A DNA stretch of 64,000 bases, from positions 1,042,501 through 1,106,500 of the forward strand of contig CP127384.1 in the NCBI GenBank assembly GCA_030285985.1, in the 5' to 3' direction. Shown piece by piece: positions 30,475-38,916 of the stretch (position 1 is its first letter; each line of letters opens with the position of its first letter). Source of the stretch: Aquidulcibacter paucihalophilus. GTDB taxonomy: Bacteria; Pseudomonadota; Alphaproteobacteria; Caulobacterales; Caulobacteraceae. Below the pieces are notes generated by a model, which saw nothing but the letters and a program-made list of their open reading frames with translations, was not told where the DNA came from and searched no databases. The translations under genes and the position numbers were made by a program.

Positions 30475-31557
30475 TCAGGAGTCGGAGCCGAAACGGCGCT
30501 GCACCAGAATGATCGTCCCGACGACAAATCCGCAGAACAGGGCGCCTTCGATGCCGCCGGTGACGGCCTGGGTGACGGGGCCGAAGTCGGCTTCCCCGAA
30601 CAGGGCCCCGATCGGGTCGAGGCGCAGCCGTGAGGCCGGGAACTGGCGGGCCAGCAGGTCGAGGCTGCCGCCCATCAGCCGTCCGCCGAACAGGGGGATC
30701 AGGACCCCGACGACCGCGCCGGTCAGGGCGGTGGCGGCGGCGGTGAGTCTCAGGCTGAGTCCCCGGCCCGCATGGAGCCAGGTCCCGAACCCGATCGCGG
30801 CACCCAGCAGGGCGCCCTCGCCGGCGCCGGTCATTTCGCTCGGGGATTGGCCGAACAGCAGGTTGAAGGCGTCGACGCCCAGCAGTTTCACGATCGCGCC
30901 GACGACCAGTCCGCCGAAGACACCGCCGATGATGCCGCCGGCAGAGGCTTGGCCCCGGGCGGTTCTGGCCGCTGCGATCCCGACGCCCACGCCCGCGCCG
31001 CCGATCACGCCCACGGCGACGGTGAGGGCGACGAGGACAAGGACGATCGAACCCGCGCCCATGCCCGACGGCAGGGGCTGTGCGGCACCCAGGCCGTAGA
31101 ACAGGCCGCCGAGTACGCCGGCGATGCCGCCCCCGAGCACGCCGGCGCTGCCGAGCTGCAGCGCCATGTCCCACGGTTCGGCGGCTGCCGGGCCGGACGT
31201 CGGCGCGGCGACAGGCGCGACAGCCGGGGGCTCAGCCCCCTCCGGTTCGACAGGGGCAATGAACCGGTAGCCGTGCTTGGGCACGGTTTCGATAAAGCGC
31301 GGCCGGGTTGCCGCATCGCCGAGCTGTCGCCGGATCGTGCGGATGCACTGGGTGAGGGCCTCATCCGTGACGGGCACGCCGCGCCAGACCTCCTCAAGAA
31401 AACGGTCCTTGGAGACCAGTTTGCCCCGCTCGCGAACCAGCAAGGCCAGGGCGTCGAGGTAGCGGGCGTTCAGCTCGACCGGCGCGCCGTCGCGGGTCAG
31501 GCGGCGGTCTGCGGGGTCCAGCAGGAAGGGGCCGAAGCGGAAACTGCCGGGGGCCAT
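30475..31557 (-). CDS. CadC/ToxR-like regulator with polytopic membrane tail
   Basis: 360 residues. Residues about 5-103 form an OmpR-type winged helix (RFGPFLLDPADRRL, then SKDRFLEEVWRGVPVTDEAL, ending in ETVPKHGYRFI). After a Pro/Ala linker come about five or six Gly/Ala-rich hydrophobic segments (for example SIVLVLVALTVAVGVIGG) and a final segment near the C-terminus. Usual CadC/ToxR proteins have one helix, so this tail is unusual. Upstream of msbA on the same strand, 74 nt away, so it might control the lipid A block, but that is inference. Confidence 0.82.
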   Translation of the reverse strand: MAPGSFRFGPFLLDPADRRLTRDGAPVELNARYLDALALLVRERGKLVSKDRFLEEVWRGVPVTDEALTQCIRTIRRQLGDAATRPRFIETVPKHGYRFIAPVEPEGAEPPAVAPVAAPTSGPAAAEPWDMALQLGSAGVLGGGIAGVLGGLFYGLGAAQPLPSGMGAGSIVLVLVALTVAVGVIGGAGVGVGIAAARTARGQASAGGIIGGVFGGLVVGAIVKLLGVDAFNLLFGQSPSEMTGAGEGALLGAAIGFGTWLHAGRGLSLRLTAAATALTGAVVGVLIPLFGGRLMGGSLDLLARQFPASRLRLDPIGALFGEADFGPVTQAVTGGIEGALFCGFVVGTIILVQRRFGSDS

Positions 31558-31696
31558 GGTTCAGGGATACCTCGGGCGTTGCACGGGCCGCTCGCCCGAC
31601 GCGGCAGGCGGTGAAGCGTCAACCATGCGTCGCGGCAAGGCAATGTGTTTCGTGCGCCGGGATGACGGACCGGTTGCGACCCGCTATCTGCGATCC

Positions 31697-32362
31697 ATGG
31701 CGCGTTACGATCTCAGCACCCCGGGCGGCCGGTTCAAGGCGCGGTGGGACTATGTCTGGAAGGATCACGCCTTCCTGCGCCGCTGGTTCATGAACGGCCA
31801 CTGGCTGGGTCCGGATCTGGTGCGGACCAACCAGCCTTCGCCGCGACAGCTGGAATACTGGAAGTCCAAGGGGATCAAGACGGTCATCAACCTGCGCGGC
31901 GCGCGGGACGAGGCCTATTATGCGCTGGAGAAGGAGGCCTGCGAACGGCTGGGCCTGACCCTGATCGACGCGCCGCTGGATTCCCGGGACGCGCCGCAGA
32001 AGGACCGGGTGCACCGGGCGCGGGCGTTGTTCCGGACGATCGATTATCCGGTGCTGATCCACTGCAAGTCGGGCGCGGACCGGGCGGGGATGATGGCGGT
32101 CTTCTATCGCCACTTCCATCTGGGCGAGCCGATCTCGGTGGCCATCGAACAGCTGTCGAAACGCTACCTGCATCACCGCGAGGGGCTGACGGGCGTGCTG
32201 GACTATACGCTGGAGAAATACCTCAACGAGGTCGAGCCGACCGGGGTCAGCTTCATCGACTGGATCGACAGCGATGCCTATGACCCGAAGGCCATCCGGG
32301 CCGAGTTCAAGGCCGGCTGGTGGGGCACCATCCTGACCGACAAACTGCTGCGTCGGGAGTAG
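31697..32362 (+). CDS. Tyrosine-phosphatase-like (DSP type) protein
   Basis: 221 residues. The catalytic loop HCX5R is intact: His122, Cys123, Arg129 in HCKSGADRAG. The N-terminal part has LVRTNQPSPRQLEYWKSKGI and INLRG, the pattern of the DSP-PTPase type seen in many Gram-negatives. No signal peptide is visible. It lies inside the lipid A block but on the opposite strand. Caulobacter CtpA, an essential phosphatase homologue linked to envelope integrity and lipid A, is a possible relative. The ATG at 31697 is chosen because upstream sequence lacks family features. Confidence 0.84.
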   Translation: MARYDLSTPGGRFKARWDYVWKDHAFLRRWFMNGHWLGPDLVRTNQPSPRQLEYWKSKGIKTVINLRGARDEAYYALEKEACERLGLTLIDAPLDSRDAPQKDRVHRARALFRTIDYPVLIHCKSGADRAGMMAVFYRHFHLGEPISVAIEQLSKRYLHHREGLTGVLDYTLEKYLNEVEPTGVSFIDWIDSDAYDPKAIRAEFKAGWWGTILTDKLLRRE

Positions 32363-32365
32363 CCG

Positions 32366-32596
32366 TCAACCCCAGGGGCCGCGCGGCTCGCTCTTTTCAG
32401 ACGGCGCTCCGGCCTCGCCGTTTTCAGCGGCGATTTCGGCGTCGCGGCGCGCCTTGCGCTCTGCGTTCCAGGTCCGGAGCCACTGGGTCTCCCGGTTATT
32501 GCCGCGCCAGACGCCGATCCACAGGACCAGCACCAGCAGCAGCGAGACCAGGGAGGCGATCTCCTGTCCGTCGAAGGTTCGGCCGAAGAGGGTCAA
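32366..32596 (-). CDS. Small membrane protein
   Basis: 76 residues with one membrane helix at about 14-31 (SLVSLLLVLVLWIGVW) and a charged, Glu/Ala-rich cytoplasmic tail. No family recognised. It converges on the phosphatase gene, 3 bp from its stop, and follows DUF4170 on the same strand. Confidence 0.58.
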   Translation of the reverse strand: MTLFGRTFDGQEIASLVSLLLVLVLWIGVWRGNNRETQWLRTWNAERKARRDAEIAAENGEAGAPSEKSEPRGPWG

Positions 32597-32643
32597 GGGC
32601 GGGACTCCTGCAGGTGCAGCGGCATCATAGGCCTGAAAGCGCG

Positions 32644-32659
32644 CCGGGCCGAAGCCCGG
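32644..32659 (-). terminator. Hairpin after DUF4170
   Basis: On the minus strand CCGGGC TTCG GCCCGG forms a perfect 6-bp stem with a UUCG tetraloop, 9 nt past the DUF4170 stop. No T run follows, so termination strength is uncertain. Confidence 0.5.
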
Positions 32660-32667
32660 TCCCGCAT

Positions 32668-32910
32668 TCAGTGGCTGTGTGCGTCGCCGCGGGGGTCGAT
32701 CATCCGGTGGGCGTGCAGGATGAAGAACCGCATGTGGGCGTTGTCGACCGTGGCCTGGGCGCGCGCCTTCCAGGCCTTGCGGGCCTCTTCATAGTTGGGG
32801 AAGGCACCGACGAACTCGACCTTGGACAGGTCGCGGAACACCGGAGCGTCGAGGTGGCGCAACTCGCCGCCGATGACGATGTGGAGAAGCTGGTCGGTTT
32901 CGGCGGTCAT
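32668..32910 (-). CDS. DUF4170 family protein
   Basis: 80 residues, matching the small alphaproteobacterial DUF4170 family: LHIVIGGEL, VEFVGAFPNYEEARKAW, QATVDNAHMRFFILHAHRM. No function is known. In other alphaproteobacteria it is commonly found next to cysQ, DUF374, waaA and lpxK. Here it follows cysQ by 24 nt on the same strand. Confidence 0.9.
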   Translation of the reverse strand: MTAETDQLLHIVIGGELRHLDAPVFRDLSKVEFVGAFPNYEEARKAWKARAQATVDNAHMRFFILHAHRMIDPRGDAHSH

Positions 32911-32934
32911 GGCGGCGTCCGGATATGGGGCGAG

Positions 32935-33732
32935 CTAGCGGGGCGCCAGCGGAATAGGCGCTGTCCGCCGTACGATCAACGGGTGAAGCGCCGGCGCGCT
33001 GCAGACGAGGCTGTTCTGTCGCGGATCGGCCTGGTTGAAGCGCCAGGCGTGGCCGTGATGATCGGTGACCCGGCCGCCGGCCTCCTCGACGATCAGGGCC
33101 CCGGCGCAGACGTCCCAGTCCCATTTCGGCGACAGGTTGATGGCCGCGTCGAAGGCCCCGGCGGCGACCAGCGCCATGCGATAGGCGATGGCGTTGCGCT
33201 TCTCGAACCGCATGGCGGGCCAGGGCTCGATCCAGTGCGGGCCCTCGATCAACCGGGCGTCGGCCAGGACGGAGGCGTCATCGAGGTCGGTGGTGTCAGA
33301 GGCGGTGATCGGCTGGCCCTGCAACGACGCGCCGCCGCCCAGGGTGGCGGTGAAGGTCTCGCCCAGGGCCGGGGCGTGGATCACGGCAGCGACGGGACGG
33401 CCGTCCTCGACGATGGCGATGGGAATGCACCACCACGGCTTGCCCTTCATATAGGCGACGGTGCCGTCGATCGGATCGACCACGAAGATGCGGCGGTTCG
33501 CCAGACGGTCGGCGCTGTCCGTGGTCTCTTCCGACAGCCAGCCGTGGTCGGGCCGGGCCGACAGCAGGGTGTCCTTGAGCAATTGGTCGACGGCCATGTC
33601 GGCCGAGGTGACCGGCGAGCCGCCGGACTTGGACCAGACCTTCAGCCCGGCGTCGCGCTCGGCGAGCGCCAGCCGTCCGGCCGCCTCGGCAGCGTCGCGG
33701 ATAAGGTCGAGGTCGGCGGCCAGACCGGTCAT
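32935..33732 (-). CDS. cysQ: Inositol-monophosphatase-family 3'(2'),5'-bisphosphate nucleotidase
   Basis: 265 residues. The metal-binding motifs of the family are present: DEET-type SEETTDS, DPIDGT in VVDPIDGTVAY, and WDWDVCAGALIVEEAGG. It should hydrolyse PAP or a related phosphate. The ATG at 33732 overlaps the pmbA stop (ATGA). The gene symbol is given for the CysQ type; a general inositol monophosphatase is the alternative. Confidence 0.85.
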   Translation of the reverse strand: MTGLAADLDLIRDAAEAAGRLALAERDAGLKVWSKSGGSPVTSADMAVDQLLKDTLLSARPDHGWLSEETTDSADRLANRRIFVVDPIDGTVAYMKGKPWWCIPIAIVEDGRPVAAVIHAPALGETFTATLGGGASLQGQPITASDTTDLDDASVLADARLIEGPHWIEPWPAMRFEKRNAIAYRMALVAAGAFDAAINLSPKWDWDVCAGALIVEEAGGRVTDHHGHAWRFNQADPRQNSLVCSAPALHPLIVRRTAPIPLAPR

Positions 33733-35084
33733 TTGCCGGCGATGGCGACGCCGTCGAACATCAGCGACGGGCTGTTGAAACTGCTGCGGAACTCAAGGTC
33801 CGAACCGCGCTCCAGCCGGGTCCAGAGGTCGGCCAGATTGCCCGCGACGGTGACGCCGCTGACCGGCCAGACGATCTCGCCGTTCTCGAACCAGAAGCCG
33901 GAGACCCCGGCGGACCAGTCGCCGTTGTTGGCGTTCAGCGAGGGGCCGAACATGGAGGTGACCAGAAGGCCGGTGCCGGCGTCGGCCATCAGCCCGGCCA
34001 GATCGCGCTCGCCGGGTTCCAGATGCAGGTTGTGGGTCGAGACCCCGGGCGGGCCTGCGAGACCGCGCGAGGCGTGGCCGGTCGAGGCGAGACCCAGCTG
34101 GGCGGCGGCGGCGCTGTTGAGCAGCCAGGTGGTCAGGATGCCGTCCTGCACGATCGACTGGCGCGACACCGCCACGCCCTCGTCGTCGAACGGCGTCGAG
34201 CCGAGACCGCGGACCCGGAAAGGATCGTCGATCAGGTCGACGCCGGCCGGCAGGATGCGCTGGCCGAGCCGGTCCTTGAGGAAGGAGGTGCCGCGGGCGA
34301 TCGAGGGGCCGGAGATGGCACCGAGGATGGGCGAGATGACCTGGGTGGCTATGCGGTTCTCGAAGATCACCGGGGCGGTGGTCGAGTCGATCTTGCGCGG
34401 CCCAGTGCGGGCCACGGCGCGACGGCCGGCGTAGTCGCCGATGGAGGCGGCGGACGGCAGGTCGGACAGGTGGCGGACGGCGCGATGCTCGCCGCCGCGT
34501 TCCATGGCCCCGTCCTTCTCGGCGATGACGCCGACGCCGAGCGAGAAGGCCGAGCCATGATAGGCACCGTCGAAGCCGTGCGAGGTGACCAGCCGCCAGC
34601 GGCTGGAAGAGGCCGAGGCGTGGCCGCCTTCGGATTTGGCGACGCCGGGCACGGCCAAGGCGACGGCTTCGGTCTCGGCCGCCATGGCCTCGAGCTGTGC
34701 GGCGCTGCGCTCTGAGGGGTCGAACAGGTCGAGGTCGGCGAAGGGACCGCGGGCGAGCCGGTCCTGCGGGGCGAGGCCGGCGTACGGGTCCTCGGGTGCC
34801 AGCCGGGCCATGGCCACGGCGCGCTCGACCAGTCTGGTACGGGTGGCGTCGGACAGGTCCGAGGCCGAGACGGTGGCCTGACGCCGGCCGATGAAGACGC
34901 GCAGGCCGAGGTCGCGGCTCTCCTCGCGCTCGACCTCCTCGAGCGCGCCGTTGCGGACGCCCACGGACAGGGAGGCGCGCTCGGCTGAAACAGCCTCGGC
35001 GGCGTCGGCACCGGCCCTCAGGGCGGCGGCGACCAGATCGGGCAGGATGTCGGGGGAGGCGGCGGACGCGGTACGGTCAGGCAT
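33729..35084 (-). CDS. pmbA: PmbA/TldE-type metalloprotease subunit
   Basis: 451 residues. The PmbA family shows the N-terminal AERASLSVGVRNGALEEVE, GLRVFIGRRQATVSASDLS and the C-terminal NANNGDWSAGVSGFWFENGE followed by PVSGVTVAGN. PmbA works with TldD in processing of small peptides such as antitoxins and microcins; PmbA lacks the HExxxH of TldD. TldD is not in this window. The ATG at 35084 (MPDRTASAAS) is chosen. It starts a block with cysQ and DUF4170. Confidence 0.92.
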   Translation of the reverse strand: MPDRTASAASPDILPDLVAAALRAGADAAEAVSAERASLSVGVRNGALEEVEREESRDLGLRVFIGRRQATVSASDLSDATRTRLVERAVAMARLAPEDPYAGLAPQDRLARGPFADLDLFDPSERSAAQLEAMAAETEAVALAVPGVAKSEGGHASASSSRWRLVTSHGFDGAYHGSAFSLGVGVIAEKDGAMERGGEHRAVRHLSDLPSAASIGDYAGRRAVARTGPRKIDSTTAPVIFENRIATQVISPILGAISGPSIARGTSFLKDRLGQRILPAGVDLIDDPFRVRGLGSTPFDDEGVAVSRQSIVQDGILTTWLLNSAAAAQLGLASTGHASRGLAGPPGVSTHNLHLEPGERDLAGLMADAGTGLLVTSMFGPSLNANNGDWSAGVSGFWFENGEIVWPVSGVTVAGNLADLWTRLERGSDLEFRSSFNSPSLMFDGVAIAGK

Positions 35085-35133
35085 GCCCCGATATGGCCGG
35101 GACAAGGCGACGCCGCAACCGCGCGTGTGAAGT

Positions 35134-35541
35134 TCAGACGAAGGCGTGGACCACCAGCATCCCGCCGGCGGTGAACAGGGCGAGATAGGTCAGGGCCATA
35201 CCGAGAACCCGACCAAAGGTCGGCTTCTTGTCACTCAGGCTGACGGCGTGGATCAGACGGCCCGCAAGGAGGACAGTGCCGACGGCGTGCACGGCCATGG
35301 CCGGCATGCCCAGCATGGCCAGCAAGGCGAGAGCGCCGACGCCGACCGGAACATATTCCGCGGCATTGCCGAAGACCCGGCCCGCCAGCGTGATCTGCGA
35401 CGCGGCTCCGTCGCCCAGCAACACCTTGTGCTTCCTCCGGTTCAGGACGACCCGCACCGAAAGCAGCAGCATCAGCAGGAGCAGCAGGCCGCTCCACAGG
35501 GCGGCGGCCTGAACCGGTGTCATCGTCTCGAACATCGCCAT
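35134..35541 (-). CDS. MAPEG-family membrane protein
   Basis: 135 residues with four hydrophobic segments. The motif LNRRKHKVLLGDG and the region GRVFGNAAEYVPVGVGALALL, with the FGNxxEY-type pattern, fit the MAPEG family of membrane glutathione transferase-like proteins. Its ATG overlaps the M14 stop as TGATG, so both are probably cotranscribed. Confidence 0.85.
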   Translation of the reverse strand: MAMFETMTPVQAAALWSGLLLLLMLLLSVRVVLNRRKHKVLLGDGAASQITLAGRVFGNAAEYVPVGVGALALLAMLGMPAMAVHAVGTVLLAGRLIHAVSLSDKKPTFGRVLGMALTYLALFTAGGMLVVHAFV

Positions 35542-37379
35542 CAGTTCTCGCGCCCCACCGGATAGAGCCGGTAATGGTCATCATAGAACGGGGTTCGCTC
35601 ATAGAACCACTGCAAACGCGCGTCGCCGTCGGCGGCGAATTCCGGCTCGGCGGCCAGTTTGGCCTCGAACTCGGTCCTGAGCGCCGGGTCGGCCGCCATC
35701 ATGGCCTCGGCCAGCGGGGCGATGGCATAGCCCTCGATATATTCGACGCGGCTCAGCACCTCGGGGAACATGCCCCAGGCGAAGAAGCTCTCGGAGGACT
35801 GCGGCTCCAGCAGGAGGACGACGATGTCGCCCAGCGGCTGGTCCGTGGGCACGCGGACCGAACCGGCGGGGAAGGTCCAGTCGCGACGCTCGGGCGTGAC
35901 GCCCGTGACGGTGACGCCCACGCGGCCCTCATTGGCGCGGGTCGCCAGCTTCGGCTCGACGAGGCGCAGCATGTCGAGGTTGACGGTGCGGGGGGCGTTC
36001 ATCGTCTCCATCCGGACGCCGTGCAGGCGCAGGCGCTCGATGATGTCTGTGCGGTAGGACGGCACCCAATAGGCCTCGGGGCGCGCCAGTGTCAGGGTCG
36101 GGCGCGAGCCGTAGAAGGGCAGGGACCAGGGTTCGGGATCGGCTACGCCCAGCCAGCGGATCTCCTGACGACCGGAGGCGGGGCTGTCGTACATCTCGTA
36201 GCGGATGCCCTTGAAGGTCCGGGTGTAGGCCGGGGTCGGATCGGCCGCGAAATTGGCCGGGATTTCGGCCGGGCGCAGGGCCGTGTCGGCGGTGATGGCC
36301 GTGCGCAGGGCCGGGCCGTCGGCGGCGAGGCGGCGCATGGCGGCCTCCAGGAAGACATAGGTTCCGAGAACGCGCTGTTCGTAGGGCTTGAGGCTGTGGT
36401 TCTCGATCAGGATGGTCGGGACGTGGGCGGCCGAGCCCCAGCCGTTCGAGAACCGCTCGCCCAGACCGCCGTCTGACAGGCCCGCGCGGGGATCGTCGCC
36501 GATGCCGAAGACCAGTTCGCCCGGGATGTGGCCCTCGGCCTCGAGCGCGGCATTGATCGCGGGCTTGAAGACGTCGTCCAGCCAGAGGGCCGTGGCGGGG
36601 CTGCGCGAATAGACGCCGTTCTCGCCATTGAAGCCGTAGGTGACGTCGTACTGGTAATCCATGCCGTCGGTGACGTGGATGTCGACGTAGAGGTCGGGCC
36701 GGTATTTCAGCACCAGGCCGCGCACCGCCCGCATCTCGGGCTGGTCCAGTTTCAGATAATCGCGGTTGAGGTTCTGGTTGGTCGCGGTGTTGCGCCAGCC
36801 CTGGATGCGGGGCCCGCGCTGGTTGGGGCGGGAGTAGGCCGAGGCGCGCTCATGGCCGTCGACCGACAGGATCGGGATCAGGATCAGATTGACCCGGTCC
36901 AGCAGGTCCGCCTTGCCGTTGAAGGCGATGTCGCGGAGCAGCATCATGCCCGCGTCCTTGCCGTCGATCTCGCCCGGATGGATGCCGGCCTGGGCCAGCA
37001 GCACGGGCTTGGACGGGTCGAAGGCCGCGCCGTCCTTCGAGGCAATGACGGCATAGATCGGCCGGCCCTCGGGCGAGACGCCGAACTGTTCGATGCGGAT
37101 CAGGTCGGAGGCGGCATCCAGGCGGTCGAACCAGGCGCGGGTGTCGGCGTAGCTCGGGCTTTCATCGTGTTCGGCGTCGGCCTCGAAGGCCGTGACCCAG
37201 GGGTCCGATGCTCCGCGCAGCAGGGCCCGGCTGGCGCCGTCCCAGGCCGGCGCGGGCGGCAGGAAGGGCTGGTCCCACGGCGCGGCGTTGGGGACGGACG
37301 GCGGGGCGGACTGGGACATGGCGGGACTGACGCAACTGACAAGGGCGGCCAAGGCCGCGGAAAACAGGATGGGGCGCAT
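35541..37379 (-). CDS. Secreted M14-family zinc carboxypeptidase-like protein
   Basis: 612 residues. A signal peptide precedes APPSVPNAA. The M14 domain shows the zinc motif in AGIHPGEIDGKD (HxxE) and the third ligand in YVDIHVTDGMDYQYD, and a Glu/Arg-rich region around NQNLNRDYLK. Large size (over 600 residues) fits the bacterial subgroup with a C-terminal beta-rich extension. Substrate unknown. The ATG at 37379 begins the signal; a longer frame has no signal and looks unnatural. Confidence 0.87.
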   Translation of the reverse strand: MRPILFSAALAALVSCVSPAMSQSAPPSVPNAAPWDQPFLPPAPAWDGASRALLRGASDPWVTAFEADAEHDESPSYADTRAWFDRLDAASDLIRIEQFGVSPEGRPIYAVIASKDGAAFDPSKPVLLAQAGIHPGEIDGKDAGMMLLRDIAFNGKADLLDRVNLILIPILSVDGHERASAYSRPNQRGPRIQGWRNTATNQNLNRDYLKLDQPEMRAVRGLVLKYRPDLYVDIHVTDGMDYQYDVTYGFNGENGVYSRSPATALWLDDVFKPAINAALEAEGHIPGELVFGIGDDPRAGLSDGGLGERFSNGWGSAAHVPTILIENHSLKPYEQRVLGTYVFLEAAMRRLAADGPALRTAITADTALRPAEIPANFAADPTPAYTRTFKGIRYEMYDSPASGRQEIRWLGVADPEPWSLPFYGSRPTLTLARPEAYWVPSYRTDIIERLRLHGVRMETMNAPRTVNLDMLRLVEPKLATRANEGRVGVTVTGVTPERRDWTFPAGSVRVPTDQPLGDIVVLLLEPQSSESFFAWGMFPEVLSRVEYIEGYAIAPLAEAMMAADPALRTEFEAKLAAEPEFAADGDARLQWFYERTPFYDDHYRLYPVGREN

Positions 37380-37416
37380 GGCCCTTCGTCGGACGATCCC
37401 GCCCGTCTGGCAAGCC

Positions 37417-38040
37417 TTAGCTCCCCGTCGCCGGCAGCCAGGCACCGTCGGCGATGAGGATCGCTCCGGCGCGGACCATATTCCACAGGGTGTAGGCCAG
37501 AACGACCAGCAGGGCCCCGATGACGACCTTTCGGGAGGGTGCAAAGGCTGCGGTCGCCGTGCAGATGGCAAAGATGCCGACCCCGATCAGCAGTCTGGGC
37601 GTCCAGAAGGCTGCCCAGGCCGGGTCCGCCAGCGCCAGCAGGCCGAGCAGCGCCCAGACCATGGCATTGGCCGCCAGCACACAGCCGAAGACCACCCGCC
37701 GCTGGGCCCAGAAATGCTCGTCCAGGTCGATGCGGGTATTCACGCCTTCCGCTGTGACGCGCGGGAAGGTCACGCTGGCCGCCACATAGAAGGTCGCCGC
37801 GATGACCAGGCCGATCAGCAGCAGGGCCGGATTGAACGGGGCCCCGCGGAAGAACCGCCAGGCCTGGTTCCAGAAGGTCGCCAGGTCGGCGGCCACGAAT
37901 ACCGCCAACAGGGGCGTCAGCCAGCCGAAGTGGACGCGATGCCGCTCGTGCAGGACGCGGGAAAAACCGCCGACCAGCTCGGCCACCGACAGGCCCAGCA
38001 ACAGGCCGTAGAAGCTGAAGAAGAATTCGAATGCGCTCAC
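37417..38040 (-). CDS. Multipass membrane protein of unknown function
   Basis: 207 residues from GTG at 38040 (VSAFEFFFSFYGLLLGL). About six hydrophobic segments separated by short charged loops; the N-terminal helix contains LLLGLSVAELVGG, also seen in other uncharacterised membrane proteins of this type. No family assigned. The M14 gene follows 37 nt later on the same strand. Confidence 0.65.
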   Translation of the reverse strand: MSAFEFFFSFYGLLLGLSVAELVGGFSRVLHERHRVHFGWLTPLLAVFVAADLATFWNQAWRFFRGAPFNPALLLIGLVIAATFYVAASVTFPRVTAEGVNTRIDLDEHFWAQRRVVFGCVLAANAMVWALLGLLALADPAWAAFWTPRLLIGVGIFAICTATAAFAPSRKVVIGALLVVLAYTLWNMVRAGAILIADGAWLPATGS

Positions 38041-38092
38041 GACGGTCCCCAGCCCTGCGGAGGCTGACCCTAGGGAGGGAATCAGGCGGGCG

Positions 38093-38803
38093 TCACCCCG
38101 CAATCGGCGGACCGCCCTGCAGGCGCGAGCGGGCGGTGGGCCGCAGGCGCAGCAACTGGAGCGTCGTGGCGAACAGGGGCGCGAGCCGCGGGTCGGTCCG
38201 GGCACGGGCGAGGGCGGCGTCGGCGGCGCGTTCGTCCGGCTGGCGGGACAGCCAGACCAGCACCCATTCGCCCTCGCGCACCGGATGGCGCGGAAAGCTG
38301 TTGGCGGTCGGGTCCGTGATGCCGGCTATCCCGACCGACACGCCGGCTTCGGCCAGTGCGCCGGCGAATGTGGTCCGGAACGCTTCCGCCAGCGGATCGA
38401 GGGGGTCTTCGAGGCGGTGGACGCCCAGCACGACCACGCCGCTGCCTGGCTGATGGCCCGTCGGGACGGGGGCGGCGACATCCGGGGCCAGCGCGGAGGA
38501 CAGGGGACGCAGCAGGAGCACGTCGTCCGAGCAGGTCATGGTGGCATTGGTGGCGGCGCGGTGCGCGAACCAGTGGTCCGAGTTGTAGAAGGCGTTCAGC
38601 GCCGGTCTGCGGGCGGCCTGATCGGGATAGCCGCGCATCCAGACGAACCGGTCGGGCTGGTCCAGGTCGCGGAACAGGCCGATCAGCCGGATGCCCGCCG
38701 CCTCCTGGGTCTCGACGAACGCACGCTCGAACAGGGTGATCAGTTCGTCCCGGCGGCCGGGCTTCATCGCATATTGGCGCAGCTCGAAGGCGTGAAGTTT
38801 CAT
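38093..38803 (-). CDS. NIPSNAP-family protein
   Basis: 236 residues. Two repeats of the dimeric alpha/beta ferredoxin-like fold: ELRQYAMKPGRRDELITLFER, FRDLDQPDRFVWMRGYPD and NAFYNSDHW are the usual NIPSNAP motifs. Function unclear in bacteria. Transcribed away from the YafY-type regulator at 38917, with a palindrome between them, so it is a likely target of that regulator. Confidence 0.86.
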   Translation of the reverse strand: MKLHAFELRQYAMKPGRRDELITLFERAFVETQEAAGIRLIGLFRDLDQPDRFVWMRGYPDQAARRPALNAFYNSDHWFAHRAATNATMTCSDDVLLLRPLSSALAPDVAAPVPTGHQPGSGVVVLGVHRLEDPLDPLAEAFRTTFAGALAEAGVSVGIAGITDPTANSFPRHPVREGEWVLVWLSRQPDERAADAALARARTDPRLAPLFATTLQLLRLRPTARSRLQGGPPIAG

Positions 38804-38876
38804 GACTGTCTCCGGGAATCCGTGAACCCGGCGTGCTCGCGCCGGGTCGTCGAAGGGGCCATCATGGGCGTCTAAA

Positions 38877-38893
38877 CTGACACCTTTTGTCAG
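38877..38893. promoter_or_regulatory. Palindromic operator between NIPSNAP and YafY genes
   Basis: CTGACA (38877-38882), a 5-nt spacer, and TGTCAG (38888-38893) form a perfect dyad, 23 bp before the regulator ATG and 74 bp before the NIPSNAP ATG. Operators of this TGACA/TGTCA form have been proposed for WYL-domain YafY regulators; binding here is inferred. Confidence 0.65.
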
Positions 38894-38916
38894 GATAAAT
38901 CGGCTAGTGTCGAAAA

